Assembly (NCBI GenBank): GCA_012729815.1 | Contig: JAAYCJ010000247.1 | Span: 1 to 33,950 of the forward strand | Length of the DNA: 33,950 nucleotides | Source of the DNA: Phycisphaerae bacterium | Lineage (GTDB): Bacteria > Planctomycetota > Phycisphaerae > JAAYCJ01 | Direction: 5' to 3' | Part shown: positions 25,273 through 33,819 of the stretch, in pieces | Numbering within the stretch: position 1 is the first letter of the stretch | Layout: every line of letters begins with the position of its first letter | The notes under the pieces: generated by a model | The model's input: the letters and a program-made list of their open reading frames with translations, nothing else | Database searches by the model: none | Told to the model about the DNA's origin: nothing | Position numbers and translations under genes: made by a program

Positions 25273-27357
25273 TTAACTCAGTTCGATGATTTCGTAGTCC
25301 TCTACCTGCGGTACGGTCAGGCAGATGCCGTTGGAGCGCTTGCGGACGGGAAGCTTCTTTCCCTGGCGGAGCAGCGTGGCCCGCGCGGCTGCCGACCGCA
25401 GCCAGAGTTGAACGTCCCGGCGTCGCCGCAGTTGACGGATGGGGCGTTTGAGGCCGGCCATGTAGTTGATCAGATGCAGCCAGGTTTTTCCTTCGCGGCT
25501 TCGAATGCCGACCTCGATCCACGGGGCGTCGTCGATCTTGACCAGCGGCGTCGCGAGCCGGTTGGCGAGGGTCGCGATCAGGTCCGTATGATCGGGAAAC
25601 CGCGCGGCGGACAGGGCGGCTCCGAGCGTGCCGGCGAGGAAGACGATCCTGCCGCGGCCGTGTCGGTTTTCGACGAGGAAGGGCAACTCGGATACGGTTG
25701 GCGTGTTTTCGTAGCAGCCGGGCAGGCGGTGGCAGAAGTTCATCAGGGCGCGGCCGGTGGTGGCGGCGACTCGGATACCGTGGACCGGCGCGGGAATGAA
25801 GTTCGAGGAGGTCGCTGGGCGGTAAGGGTTCTTGCGGCTTGGCGTGCGGGTGAGGTAGTCCCAGTTCATGGGGCCGAAGATCTCACCGTCGTAGCGAACG
25901 CCGAAGAGGTCGGCGAGGCCGAAGTCGTCTCGACGTCGGCCGTCTCGCTGGTAGAGTGATGTTTCGAAGGTGGCGACGAGATTGCCGCCTTTAGCGACGA
26001 ACCGGCGGAGAGCCTCGGCTGCGTCATCGGCGAGACTTGGCGCGTTCGGGAGGAAGATCAGGTCGTAGGCCGTCGGGTCGGCCAGGTTGTCTTCGCCGAT
26101 GACGTCGAAGGGGACCTGGGCCGCGGTGAGGGCGTCGTAGAAGCCCTGGAATTCGGCGGCCAAGTCGCCGGCGCCGGAGGCGTCGATTTTGCGGGTGAAG
26201 TCGGTGAGCGGCACCGAAGAGCCGCGATAGAAGTTGCAGCCGTGGTCGGGCCAGAGGAGGGCGACGCGGGCGAGCGAGCGGGTCGCGGCAAAGGCCTGCG
26301 GATGGCGCTGGATGAGGCGGTTGTAGTCGCGGATGACGTTCAGTTGCGGCTGATTGAGATTGCCGGGGAAGAACGCGGTCCAGTAGGTTCCGCCGTGGGC
26401 GAGGGTCTGGGCGAACAGGAGCGAGATTTCGGGCTCGGGCAGGAGGTACCAGTTCCAGGGCTTGTGGCCGGCGGCGTTGGCGCCGAGGGCGGGCTTGCCG
26501 CCGGACTGGGACGAAAGCAGTTTGGCGGTGACGCCTGGTTTGTGGAGCGGCTGATGGTTCAGGTCGTTGTAGAGGAAACCGCCTTCGGCGATGAGCATGT
26601 CGGAGTGGCGGATGATGCGGACGTTGTCGCGGCCGGTGGGCCAGTAGGGCCAGTTGGCGTTGCCGTTCATGTAGAACAGGAGTTCGGGGTTGATCGCCTT
26701 GAGGATGGCGTCGGAGTCGGCCAGGAAGCGGGCGATGCTGTCGGCTTGGAATTCGACCAGTTCCTTCCAGAGCGGATGATCGCGGTTGGATTTGGGAGGC
26801 AGGTCCTGACCGGTGCGCTCGCGGAAGAGCCGGCGGCATTCGGGGCAGTAGCACGAGTCGCTGAAGAAGATCGGGCCGTCGTAGAAGACGCCGTCGATGT
26901 CGTAGCGGGCCAGGTCGCGCAGGATCTGGAAGACCCAGTCGCGATAGCCGAGGGCGTTGACGCAGAACGAGGTGCCGGTGGAATAGACCTGGTCGATGGG
27001 CGTTTGGTTTTCGCGGACCTGCCGCCAATCGGGATGTTCCTCGCCGAACTGCCACGTGTACCAGTGGACGTTGAAATAGGGCAGGACGCGGATGCCTTTT
27101 TTGCGGGCCATCGGGAGGTACTTGCCCAGGCGGTCGGGATTGCGTTTCCTGGCGAGCGAAGAGTTGAAGTACAGCCGCCGGTCGTTGAGGCCGGCGGTGT
27201 CGCCGTCGGAGGCGCCGTGGAACATGCAGTGGAAGTGCTGGACGTTGCCGCCCAGGTCGGCGACGATGTCCGCCTGTTTTTGCAGCGAGACGCCGTTGAA
27301 GTCCAGTCCGTCGCAGATTTCGACGACACGCAGCGGTTCGTTCATCCACCAGGGCAT
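25273..27357 (-). CDS. GHL6-like putative glycoside hydrolase with trimerisation-like domain
   Basis: 694 residues; ATG at 27357 follows AAGGAGAA. There is no signal peptide, unlike the hydrolases in the left half. The N-terminal TIM-like barrel (residues 10-340) contains DIDGVFYDGP (153-162) followed by CYCPEC (C169, C171, C174), a possible metal site also seen in hypothetical glycosidase family GHL6 and in GH42-like enzymes. Residues about 365-560 resemble the beta-galactosidase trimerisation (GATase1-like) domain (ALRRFVAKGGNLVATFE near 456), then a small beta domain. It probably acts on a cytoplasmic oligosaccharide or glycoside feeding the operon. It is 13 bases after the creatininase-family gene. 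Catalytic residues are not assigned. Confidence 0.72.
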   Translation of the reverse strand: MPWWMNEPLRVVEICDGLDFNGVSLQKQADIVADLGGNVQHFHCMFHGASDGDTAGLNDRRLYFNSSLARKRNPDRLGKYLPMARKKGIRVLPYFNVHWYTWQFGEEHPDWRQVRENQTPIDQVYSTGTSFCVNALGYRDWVFQILRDLARYDIDGVFYDGPIFFSDSCYCPECRRLFRERTGQDLPPKSNRDHPLWKELVEFQADSIARFLADSDAILKAINPELLFYMNGNANWPYWPTGRDNVRIIRHSDMLIAEGGFLYNDLNHQPLHKPGVTAKLLSSQSGGKPALGANAAGHKPWNWYLLPEPEISLLFAQTLAHGGTYWTAFFPGNLNQPQLNVIRDYNRLIQRHPQAFAATRSLARVALLWPDHGCNFYRGSSVPLTDFTRKIDASGAGDLAAEFQGFYDALTAAQVPFDVIGEDNLADPTAYDLIFLPNAPSLADDAAEALRRFVAKGGNLVATFETSLYQRDGRRRDDFGLADLFGVRYDGEIFGPMNWDYLTRTPSRKNPYRPATSSNFIPAPVHGIRVAATTGRALMNFCHRLPGCYENTPTVSELPFLVENRHGRGRIVFLAGTLGAALSAARFPDHTDLIATLANRLATPLVKIDDAPWIEVGIRSREGKTWLHLINYMAGLKRPIRQLRRRRDVQLWLRSAAARATLLRQGKKLPVRKRSNGICLTVPQVEDYEIIELS

Positions 27358-27370
27358 GACCGTTCTCCTT

Positions 27371-28237
27371 CTACTGCATGTCGAAGATCAGCGGCGGCGG
27401 GGTGAAGGGGACTTCCCTGTAAACGCCGTCAGCTTTGGCTTCGAGGGCTGCGATTTTTTCACTTACCGCGTCGACGATGGCGTCGCAAACGCGCTTGCCG
27501 ATTTCAGGAGAGGCCCGGTCGGGAAAGCCCATGACTCCGACCTGGACCTGCGGCCGCTGGGACATTCGCGGGACGACGTGTCTGTCGTCGACGATTTTTT
27601 CGGCGTGCTGGTAGTTGTCGGGATGCTCGATCTGCATGCTCAGGTAGGGCTCCTCGTCGACCGCCAGTTCATCCATCCGCACGGCGTCGGGTTCGAGGGC
27701 CATGACCATCGAGGTTTCGAGCCAGCCGGCGTGCCAGTCGCCTTCGGGCAGGGCTTTGTGCCAGGCGATCTTTTCGGGATCGAAGTCCCAGATGGGCATG
27801 AGGGCGACCATGACGCGCTCGAAGGCCGGATTGGTGCGCAAGAGGATCTGGATGGCGTCGTTGAGGGCGCGGGCGTTTTCGCTGCCGCCGTGGCATAGGA
27901 AGAGGTACACGTTACGGACGCCCTGGGCGACCAGCGAGATGAGCATGTCGCTGATGACCAGGGACATCACGGCGGGCGAGATGTTGATGGTTCCGGGACA
28001 GCCGCCGCCGGAGAACGACTGGTGCATGGTCGGGGCGACGAGGATGCCGGTGCGCTGGCCGATCCGCCGGGCCATGTGCGTGGCGATCAGGGCGTCGGTG
28101 CTCAGCGGCAGGTGGTAACCGTGCTGCTCGATCACGCCGATGGGGATGATGATAGAGTGGTTGGTTGTGAGGTACTCGCGGACGTCCTTGACGGTCATCC
28201 GCTCCATGACGGGAAATGCTCTGCTCGGTTTGTTCAT
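27371..28237 (-). CDS. Creatininase-family metal-dependent hydrolase
   Basis: 288 residues from the ATG at 28237, which overlaps the stop of the preceding gene by 4 bases (ATGA). The family's metal site is visible: PIGVIEQHGYHLPLSTDA (E37, H39, D48), CHGGSENA (H116) and HAGWLETS (H169, E174). Known members include creatinine amidohydrolase, the mycofactocin protease MftE, and IolN, which opens the ring of a diketo-inositol in the Thermotoga inositol pathway, a cluster that, as I recall, also has a ROK regulator and a Gfo/Idh dehydrogenase. By analogy, ring opening or amide cleavage of an oxidised cyclitol or amino sugar is a reasonable guess here, not a demonstrated function. Confidence 0.88.
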   Translation of the reverse strand: MNKPSRAFPVMERMTVKDVREYLTTNHSIIIPIGVIEQHGYHLPLSTDALIATHMARRIGQRTGILVAPTMHQSFSGGGCPGTINISPAVMSLVISDMLISLVAQGVRNVYLFLCHGGSENARALNDAIQILLRTNPAFERVMVALMPIWDFDPEKIAWHKALPEGDWHAGWLETSMVMALEPDAVRMDELAVDEEPYLSMQIEHPDNYQHAEKIVDDRHVVPRMSQRPQVQVGVMGFPDRASPEIGKRVCDAIVDAVSEKIAALEAKADGVYREVPFTPPPLIFDMQ

Positions 28238-29967
28238 GTCGATGGTCCTTGTGTTGCGGCCTTTGGCACGGCCGGTATGTTCAGGTGAATCTCGCTTCCG
28301 TCGCCTTCGAGGGGTATGAAGAGGTAGTCCTGTTCCAGCCGGCGGACGCGGGTCGCGCCGTCGAGTTGCGGCGCGTGGCCGGTGGCCAGAGGGATCATCA
28401 GGGTTTGCCTGCCGGTCAGGTTTGAGACGATGCAGGTGAGCGAATTGTCGTCGTTGACGAGCGTTCGCACCCGCACGGCGTCGCGGCGCTCGAGGTGGTC
28501 GCACCACTGGTCGCCGTTGCAGATGGGCACGCCTTCGGCGGTGAGGCGGTCGAAGCACGCCTCCATGTACGGACGGCTGTAGGTGCAGAAGCTGACCGGG
28601 TGGGAGAGGATGCCGAAGGCCGAGTGCGTTCGGTTGATTGAGGCTTGCAGGTTGGCTTCGAATTTCTCCAGGAGCGGAGCGGGGTTGTTGCCCATCAGTT
28701 CGGCGAGGCTCGAATCGTCGTAGGAGATGACCGGCTGCTGCCAGCATGGGTAGGTCGTGCCGTCGCGGTCGTAGAAGCGGATCGGGCGGCCCGAGCCGCA
28801 CATGTAGGTGTTGAGCCGCTGCGGCGGGATGCTCAGGTAGGCGAACAGCAGGCGATAGCCGTGGCGCACATGGTCGGCGAGCCAGTTCATGTAGCCCATC
28901 CACGGGGCGTAGTGGCATTGGATGGTGCGGCTGGGCTCGCCGAATCGCTGCTTGAAGCGCTGCGTTTCCTCGTCGAGGCGTTGCGGGAATCGGAAGTAGA
29001 GGTCGTCTTCGCCGTCGACGCCGAATACGTGCGGGCCGAAGGTGTGGCCCTTGGCGCGAAGGTCGGCGACGCAGCTTGGCGTCAGCTTGGTCTGGGCCAT
29101 CAGGTAGAACGTGCCGGCGCCGCGGTGCTGAAGCAGGCAATCGGAGAGGGCGGCGAACTGCTGCGGCTCGGAGAGGTCGCCGTCGCTTTGGAAGACGGCG
29201 GCGGAGCGTTGGGCGGCGTCCGGATAGTACCACAGGCGCGGCTGCGGATGCGCGGCGATATCGGTCAGGACCTTGGCCAGGAACTGGCCGTGGAAGTCGG
29301 CCTGCGGCAGGTTGATGACCCGTTCGTCGACGTGGCCGTCGAAGAGGTCGGAGGCGTGCGGCCAGCCCCACTGCCCGCTGGTCAGGTGCGATGCGAGGTC
29401 GGGATTGCCGAAGCGGATGCGCGCCACGGCCTCCGGCAGGTCGTAGAAGAACAGCGCGATCTTGCCGCGTCCGACGGATTGGACGACTGCGGCTGGGCAA
29501 TCGGCGTTTGTCCAATCGCTGCGAACGGCGCGGGCGGCGATGGTGTATGTGGCGTTCTGGTCCGGCGGATCGTATTCGGCGATGGGCACGTGAGCCTGGA
29601 TGGGCGTGCCGGAGCCCGGATAGCCTTCGGCGATGTCGATCCATCCGGGATAGGTGACGCGTTTGCGGGATTTCCAGCCGAGCTGGGCGGCCAGCGTCCA
29701 CGACGGCTGAAGGCAGATCAGCCGCGCGCCGTTACGGACCATCGCCAGCAGTTGCTCGATCTCGGCTTTGTGCAGGAAGCAGCGGGTGAGGATGGCCACG
29801 TCGTCAGCGGTGAGTTCCGGCAGGCTTTCGGCGTCGAGATCGACCAGGTCGAATCCGTTGAAGCCTTCGGATTTGAGGATTTCGCCGGCGAACCGGCCGT
29901 AGACGTTCTCCGGCTGGGAACTGCGGATCAGCAGCCACTGCCGCATCTGACGCGGTTGTTGTGCCAT
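28234..29967 (-). CDS. NodB-like (polysaccharide deacetylase-fold) protein with N-terminal GATase1-like domain, copy A
   Basis: 577 residues from the ATG at 29967, two bases after the DegT A stop. Residues 10-90 resemble a GATase1-like domain (AMVRNGARLICLQPS). Residues 245-500 look like a deacetylase barrel with AVFQSDGDLSEP (D262, D264) and GHTFGPH (H308, H313), which fits the NodB Asp-plus-HxxxxH metal site better than the paralogue at 18298-20076. The shared FPQR...FKQRFG segment is at 327-343. A beta-rich tail follows. No signal peptide. It could remove an acetyl group from a sugar or cleave a glycan; this is inferred from the fold only. It is the third gene of the first dehydrogenase-aminotransferase-NodB trio. 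Confidence 0.78.
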   Translation of the reverse strand: MAQQPRQMRQWLLIRSSQPENVYGRFAGEILKSEGFNGFDLVDLDAESLPELTADDVAILTRCFLHKAEIEQLLAMVRNGARLICLQPSWTLAAQLGWKSRKRVTYPGWIDIAEGYPGSGTPIQAHVPIAEYDPPDQNATYTIAARAVRSDWTNADCPAAVVQSVGRGKIALFFYDLPEAVARIRFGNPDLASHLTSGQWGWPHASDLFDGHVDERVINLPQADFHGQFLAKVLTDIAAHPQPRLWYYPDAAQRSAAVFQSDGDLSEPQQFAALSDCLLQHRGAGTFYLMAQTKLTPSCVADLRAKGHTFGPHVFGVDGEDDLYFRFPQRLDEETQRFKQRFGEPSRTIQCHYAPWMGYMNWLADHVRHGYRLLFAYLSIPPQRLNTYMCGSGRPIRFYDRDGTTYPCWQQPVISYDDSSLAELMGNNPAPLLEKFEANLQASINRTHSAFGILSHPVSFCTYSRPYMEACFDRLTAEGVPICNGDQWCDHLERRDAVRVRTLVNDDNSLTCIVSNLTGRQTLMIPLATGHAPQLDGATRVRRLEQDYLFIPLEGDGSEIHLNIPAVPKAATQGPST

Positions 29968-29969
29968 CG

Positions 29970-31253
29970 TCACACCATCTCTTTCCTGTTGGCCAGGACC
30001 TTTTCGATCGCGGCGGCGATATCGTCCATGTCCTGCTCGTCGCCGAGAAACAGGTTTTGTGCCAGCCAGATCGCTTCGCTGCGGCAGGCCCGCTCGGCCA
30101 CCGGGCAGCGGGAGGCGAACGCTGCATAGTCGATGTCCTCGTGGTATGCGGTGCCCAACGGGAAGGCGCCGTTGATGAAGCGTTTTTCGAGGAACATCGG
30201 GTTGCGGTAGAGCGGGAAGGCGTAGCCGCCGAACGCGGGCACGCCTTCGGCGGTCAGGGCCTCGATGAACCGCGCTCGTGGCAGGCCGATTCGCGGCTCG
30301 TCGTAGCGGAACATGTAGATGTGGTAGCCGTGTCGCGTAGCCCGCTCGTCCCGGACCAGCGGGCGGATGCCGTCGAGCTGCGCCAGGCGGCTTGACAGAT
30401 GTCGGGCCATTCGCTGGCGGTGCTCGATTTGCTGGTCGAGCCGCTGCATCTGGACCCGCAGGATGGCGGCTTGAAACTCGGTCATGCGGTAATTCCAGCC
30501 GAGGCGGTGGAATTCGTACCACGGCCGGCCGATCCTGCGTCCGGCCCACATCAGGGAGTCGCATTCGGCAGCGAGCTTTTGATCGTTGGTGCAGAGGATG
30601 CCGCCTTCGCCGGCGGTCATGTTCTTGGTGGCCTGGAAGCTGAAGGAACCGAACAGGCCCATCGATCCGGCTTGGCGGTCGCGCCATCGGCAGCCGTGGG
30701 CGTGGGCGGCGTCCTCGATCACCGGCAGGTTGTGCCGCCGGCCGATCTCGAGGATCGCGTCCATGTCGGCGACCTGGCCGCCGAAGTGGACGACCATGAT
30801 CGCCCGCGTACGGTCGGTGATGGCCTCCTCGATCCGCGCGGGATCGAGGTTGTAGGTGTCCGGATCGATGTCGGCGAAGATCGGCACGAGGTTGTTCTGG
30901 AGCACGCAGGTGGCGCTGGCCACGTAGGTGTAGGGCGGGACGATAACTTCGTCGCCGATGGCCAGGCTCATGGCGCGGATGCCCATTTCGAGGGTGGCGG
31001 TGCCGTTGGCGGCGGCGATGCCGTAGCGGCAGCCGTGGGCGTGGGTGAATTCCTCCTGGAACTGGGCGACCTGGCTGCGTTCGCCGGATTCGGGTTCGGC
31101 CATTTCGACGCCCTGACCGAAGGCAAACCGCCACCAGTTGCCGCTGCGCAGGACCCCGAGGACGGCCTGTTCCTCGCGTTGGTCCCAGACCGGCCACGAA
31201 GGGAACGGCTGCTTGCGGATGGCTTCGCCGCCGAGGATCGCCAGCTTGCTCAT
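29970..31253 (-). CDS. DegT/DnrJ/EryC1/StrS-family PLP aminotransferase, copy A
   Basis: 427 residues; ATG at 31253 follows GGAGGAAT, three bases after the dehydrogenase A stop. PLP-fold signatures: AAANGTATLEMGIRA, VIEDAAHAHGC (D181) and SFQATKNMTAGEGG with the likely Schiff-base lysine K210. Residues 48-62 form a small insertion (GVEMAEPESGERSQV) absent from copy B. The family includes amino-sugar enzymes and scyllo-inosose aminotransferases (StsC, BtrS), which use a ketone made by a Gfo/Idh partner, as here. It differs from copy B across most of its length, so the pair are old paralogues that probably act on different ketones. Confidence 0.9.
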   Translation of the reverse strand: MSKLAILGGEAIRKQPFPSWPVWDQREEQAVLGVLRSGNWWRFAFGQGVEMAEPESGERSQVAQFQEEFTHAHGCRYGIAAANGTATLEMGIRAMSLAIGDEVIVPPYTYVASATCVLQNNLVPIFADIDPDTYNLDPARIEEAITDRTRAIMVVHFGGQVADMDAILEIGRRHNLPVIEDAAHAHGCRWRDRQAGSMGLFGSFSFQATKNMTAGEGGILCTNDQKLAAECDSLMWAGRRIGRPWYEFHRLGWNYRMTEFQAAILRVQMQRLDQQIEHRQRMARHLSSRLAQLDGIRPLVRDERATRHGYHIYMFRYDEPRIGLPRARFIEALTAEGVPAFGGYAFPLYRNPMFLEKRFINGAFPLGTAYHEDIDYAAFASRCPVAERACRSEAIWLAQNLFLGDEQDMDDIAAAIEKVLANRKEMV

Positions 31254-31256
31254 CGT

Positions 31257-32318
31257 CTATTCCTCCACCTTGACGACCCGTCGCTCGCGGACGGCTTGGT
31301 AAATTGCGTTGACCACATTGACCGAGTGCCGGCCGTCAGCCAGCGTGATCGGCGGCTGGCGGTCCTCGGCGATACAGCGGCTGAACTCATCGATCATCTG
31401 TCCGTAGAGGCCGATGCCCTCGATGCGGTATTCCTGCCGCGTGGGCTCAACGTTGCGGACCTGGTCGGCGGCGTAGCCGATTTCCCGTTCCTGAAGGATG
31501 CTGAACATGCGGCCGGTGGGATCCTGGCCGATCGTTCCCTGGCCGATGATCGCGCCGCGGGTGCCGTGGAGTTCGAGGCTGTTCTGGGCGGCGGCGTCGG
31601 GCAGGTTGAAGTAGTTGTCGAAGATCGCGTGGGCTCCGTTGCTGAGGCGTCCGACGATGGTCGAGGCGTCCTCGATGTGGGTGCGGTAGTCGTGGGTCAT
31701 GCGGTCCTGGAAGCCGGCGACTTCGACGATTTTGGCGTCCATGATCCACTCGATGATATCAAGGCAGTGGGTGCCCATGTCGATCAAGGCGCCGCCGTGG
31801 CTGATGGCGGCGTCCTGTCGCCAGGCGTTGGCGATGGGCGGATACCAGCAGGTCAGTTGGGCGCGGCCCATCACAAGTTGTCCCAGCGCGCCGGATTGCA
31901 CAAGCTCTCTTGCCTTGCGGTGGTAGACGTTATTGCGCATGCAGAATCCGAGCATGAACTTGACGCCGGCTTGGGCGATGGCTTGTTCCATGCGGTCAAC
32001 CTCGGCGGCGGCGACGGCGATCGGTTTTTCGCAGAGGATGTGCTTGCCCGCCTCGGCGACCATGACCGTCTGTCGGCAGTGGGCGTTCTGCGGCGTGGCA
32101 ATGTAGACCGCGTCGAGGTCGCGGGCCAGCAGTTCGCTTTCGGTGGTGCAGAAGTGCGGCACGTCGAAACGTTTGGCCACGTCGGCGGCGCGGTCTGGAT
32201 CTAGGTCCATCACCGAGACCAACTCGGCGTTGGAGACCATCGAGCGGAATTCCGGGATGGTTCGACGGGCGGCGATTCCGCCGCAGCCGATCACGCCCCA
32301 CCGGATTTTGCTCGCCAT
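31257..32318 (-). CDS. Gfo/Idh/MocA-family dehydrogenase, copy A
   Basis: 353 residues from the ATG at 32318, chosen because AAGGAG precedes it; the frame is open further upstream without support. N-terminal Rossmann fold with GVIGCGGIA (8-16), the canonical CEKP (K98), and the catalytic pair in GGALIDMGTHCLDIIEW (D180, H184). These are the active-site features of sugar and inositol dehydrogenases, so NAD(P)-linked oxidation of a ring hydroxyl to a ketone is likely. It follows the ROK regulator after 13 bases and precedes DegT A by 3 bases; the ketone product is the probable substrate of that aminotransferase. Confidence 0.92.
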   Translation of the reverse strand: MASKIRWGVIGCGGIAARRTIPEFRSMVSNAELVSVMDLDPDRAADVAKRFDVPHFCTTESELLARDLDAVYIATPQNAHCRQTVMVAEAGKHILCEKPIAVAAAEVDRMEQAIAQAGVKFMLGFCMRNNVYHRKARELVQSGALGQLVMGRAQLTCWYPPIANAWRQDAAISHGGALIDMGTHCLDIIEWIMDAKIVEVAGFQDRMTHDYRTHIEDASTIVGRLSNGAHAIFDNYFNLPDAAAQNSLELHGTRGAIIGQGTIGQDPTGRMFSILQEREIGYAADQVRNVEPTRQEYRIEGIGLYGQMIDEFSRCIAEDRQPPITLADGRHSVNVVNAIYQAVRERRVVKVEE

Positions 32319-32331
32319 GCGGCGTCTCCTT

Positions 32332-33585
32332 CTACAGGTATTCCGGGATCTTGAGTTGCGGGATCTGGAAGACGCCGTCGAGGACGAGGGCGGCCGCCCC
32401 CATCGCTCCGGCCTCTTCACCCATGGCTGAGACCTCGACCCGCAGGCGGCGGGTGGCGACGGCGAGGGCCTGGCGCTGGAGCATTCGTCGGACCGGCTCG
32501 ACCATCAGGTCGGCCACGCGGGCGAGCCTGGCGTCGAAGACCACCATTTCGGGGTTCAGGAGGTTGACCGCATTGGCCACGGCGATGCCGAGATAGCGGG
32601 CAGCGTCGTCGAGAATCGAGAGGGCCAGCTTGTCGCCGCGTTCAGCCGCCTCGAAGACGTGCTCGGCGCGGATGGCGTCGGCGTTTCCGCCGGCCAGTTC
32701 GAGCACCAGCGAGTTGGCCCCTTCACGAACGGCGCGGGTGGTTTGCGAGGCGATGGCGGGCATGGAGGCGACGGCTTCGAGGCACCCGCGGCTGCCGCAG
32801 TTGCAGATCGGGCCGTTTTCGGTCACCAGCATGTGGCCCATTTCGCCCGCGCTCTCGCTGGCTCCGCGGTGAAGCTCGCCCCCCACCACGATTCCGCAGC
32901 CGATGCCGGGACCGAAGTCAATGAACATCAGGCTCTGGACGTCGCGACCGAGGCCGTAGCGGTTTTCGTAGAGGGCTTTGGCCCGCGTGTTTTCCTCGAG
33001 GGCGATCGGGCAGGCGAATCGCTCGTGCAGTATCCGCCGCAGCGGCACGTCGCGCCAATCGAGGATAGTCGATGAGAAGATCGAGACGCCCTGTTTGCTG
33101 TCGATCAGGCCCGGGTCGGCGACGCCGATGCCCAGGATGTTCTCCTGCCCGCCGACGTGGCAGACGATTTCCTCGATGGAGTCGACCATAGCGGCCAGGA
33201 TGGCCTGCCGGTCCGGCGTCTGGCGGAAATCGCGGCGGACCTGGCCGACGGCACGGGCTTCGAGATCGGCTCCGACCGCGATGAGGTGGTCGGCGTCGAA
33301 CTCCACGCCGATCACGTGGCCGCGGCTGGGGTTCAGGCGCAGGAGCACCTGCTTGCGTCCGCGTCCGGCCTCCTGGGTGCCGGCTTGGCAAACCATCCCG
33401 CCAGCTTCGAGTTCGCGAACCAGTTCGGTAATGCTGGCCAGGCGGATTCCGGTCAGTTCGCGGATCTGCGTCCGCGAGACCGGCCCCCGCTTGCGGATGG
33501 TGTTCAGGACCACCGCGCGGTTGTATTCGGTCCGCAGATGGTTCTCACCCCGCTCGTCTGTTGCCGTTACCGTTTTTTGCGTCAT
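32332..33585 (-). CDS. ROK-family transcriptional regulator
   Basis: 417 residues, the usual length for ROK repressors such as NagC, Mlc and XylR. Residues 20-70 are a winged helix-turn-helix (AVVLNTIRKRGPVSRTQIRE, then SITELVRELEAGG). The rest is a ROK domain with FIDFGPGIGCGIVVGG and the zinc motif CNCGSRGCLE (C261, C263, C268; H251 nearby). Where ROK kinases have ENDAN with a catalytic Asp, this protein reads EENTR with Asn199, so it should bind a sugar without phosphorylating it. It is the first gene of the twelve-gene minus-strand run and probably controls it and itself. The ATG at 33585 has no strong Shine-Dalgarno. Confidence 0.93.
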   Translation of the reverse strand: MTQKTVTATDERGENHLRTEYNRAVVLNTIRKRGPVSRTQIRELTGIRLASITELVRELEAGGMVCQAGTQEAGRGRKQVLLRLNPSRGHVIGVEFDADHLIAVGADLEARAVGQVRRDFRQTPDRQAILAAMVDSIEEIVCHVGGQENILGIGVADPGLIDSKQGVSIFSSTILDWRDVPLRRILHERFACPIALEENTRAKALYENRYGLGRDVQSLMFIDFGPGIGCGIVVGGELHRGASESAGEMGHMLVTENGPICNCGSRGCLEAVASMPAIASQTTRAVREGANSLVLELAGGNADAIRAEHVFEAAERGDKLALSILDDAARYLGIAVANAVNLLNPEMVVFDARLARVADLMVEPVRRMLQRQALAVATRRLRVEVSAMGEEAGAMGAAALVLDGVFQIPQLKIPEYL

Positions 33586-33638
33586 CGTAAATATTGGTCA
33601 TTATCAACGCGGTACTGTAGCCGCCGGTTGTATGGGCG

Positions 33639-33667
33639 ACAGTAACGTTTATGCGCATTTTCGTCAA
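33639..33667 (-). promoter_or_regulatory. Candidate promoter of the ROK-led operon
   Basis: On the minus strand TTGACG (33667-33662) and TACTGT (33644-33639) are spaced by 17 bases. The start would be near 33632, about 47 bases before the ATG. The -35 matches the consensus well, the -10 poorly. Confidence 0.5.
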
Positions 33668-33780
33668 TAGTTTTCTCTTTTACAGGCCATTGACACCGAG
33701 CAACACAGCCGTGCCATTATTTACGATATTGGTACTGTAAGGCCATATCTTCCAGCCCGACGAAGACACTACTGATAGTT

Positions 33781-33819
33781 CATAATGCAATTATTATGGA
33801 ACTATAGTGTTGCATTATG
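33781..33819. promoter_or_regulatory. Inverted repeat, candidate operator
   Basis: CATAATGCAA (33781-33790) and TTGCATTATG (33810-33819) are perfect 10-base inverted arms separated by 19 bases. It lies about 115 bases upstream of the ROK promoter -35 and ends on the ATG of the possible divergent gene. It could be a ROK binding site or a hairpin; nothing confirms either. Confidence 0.45.

Noticed and set aside
32332-33585. ROK sugar kinase
   Set aside because: It has an N-terminal winged helix, and the catalytic Asp position of ROK kinases is Asn here, so it is a regulator.
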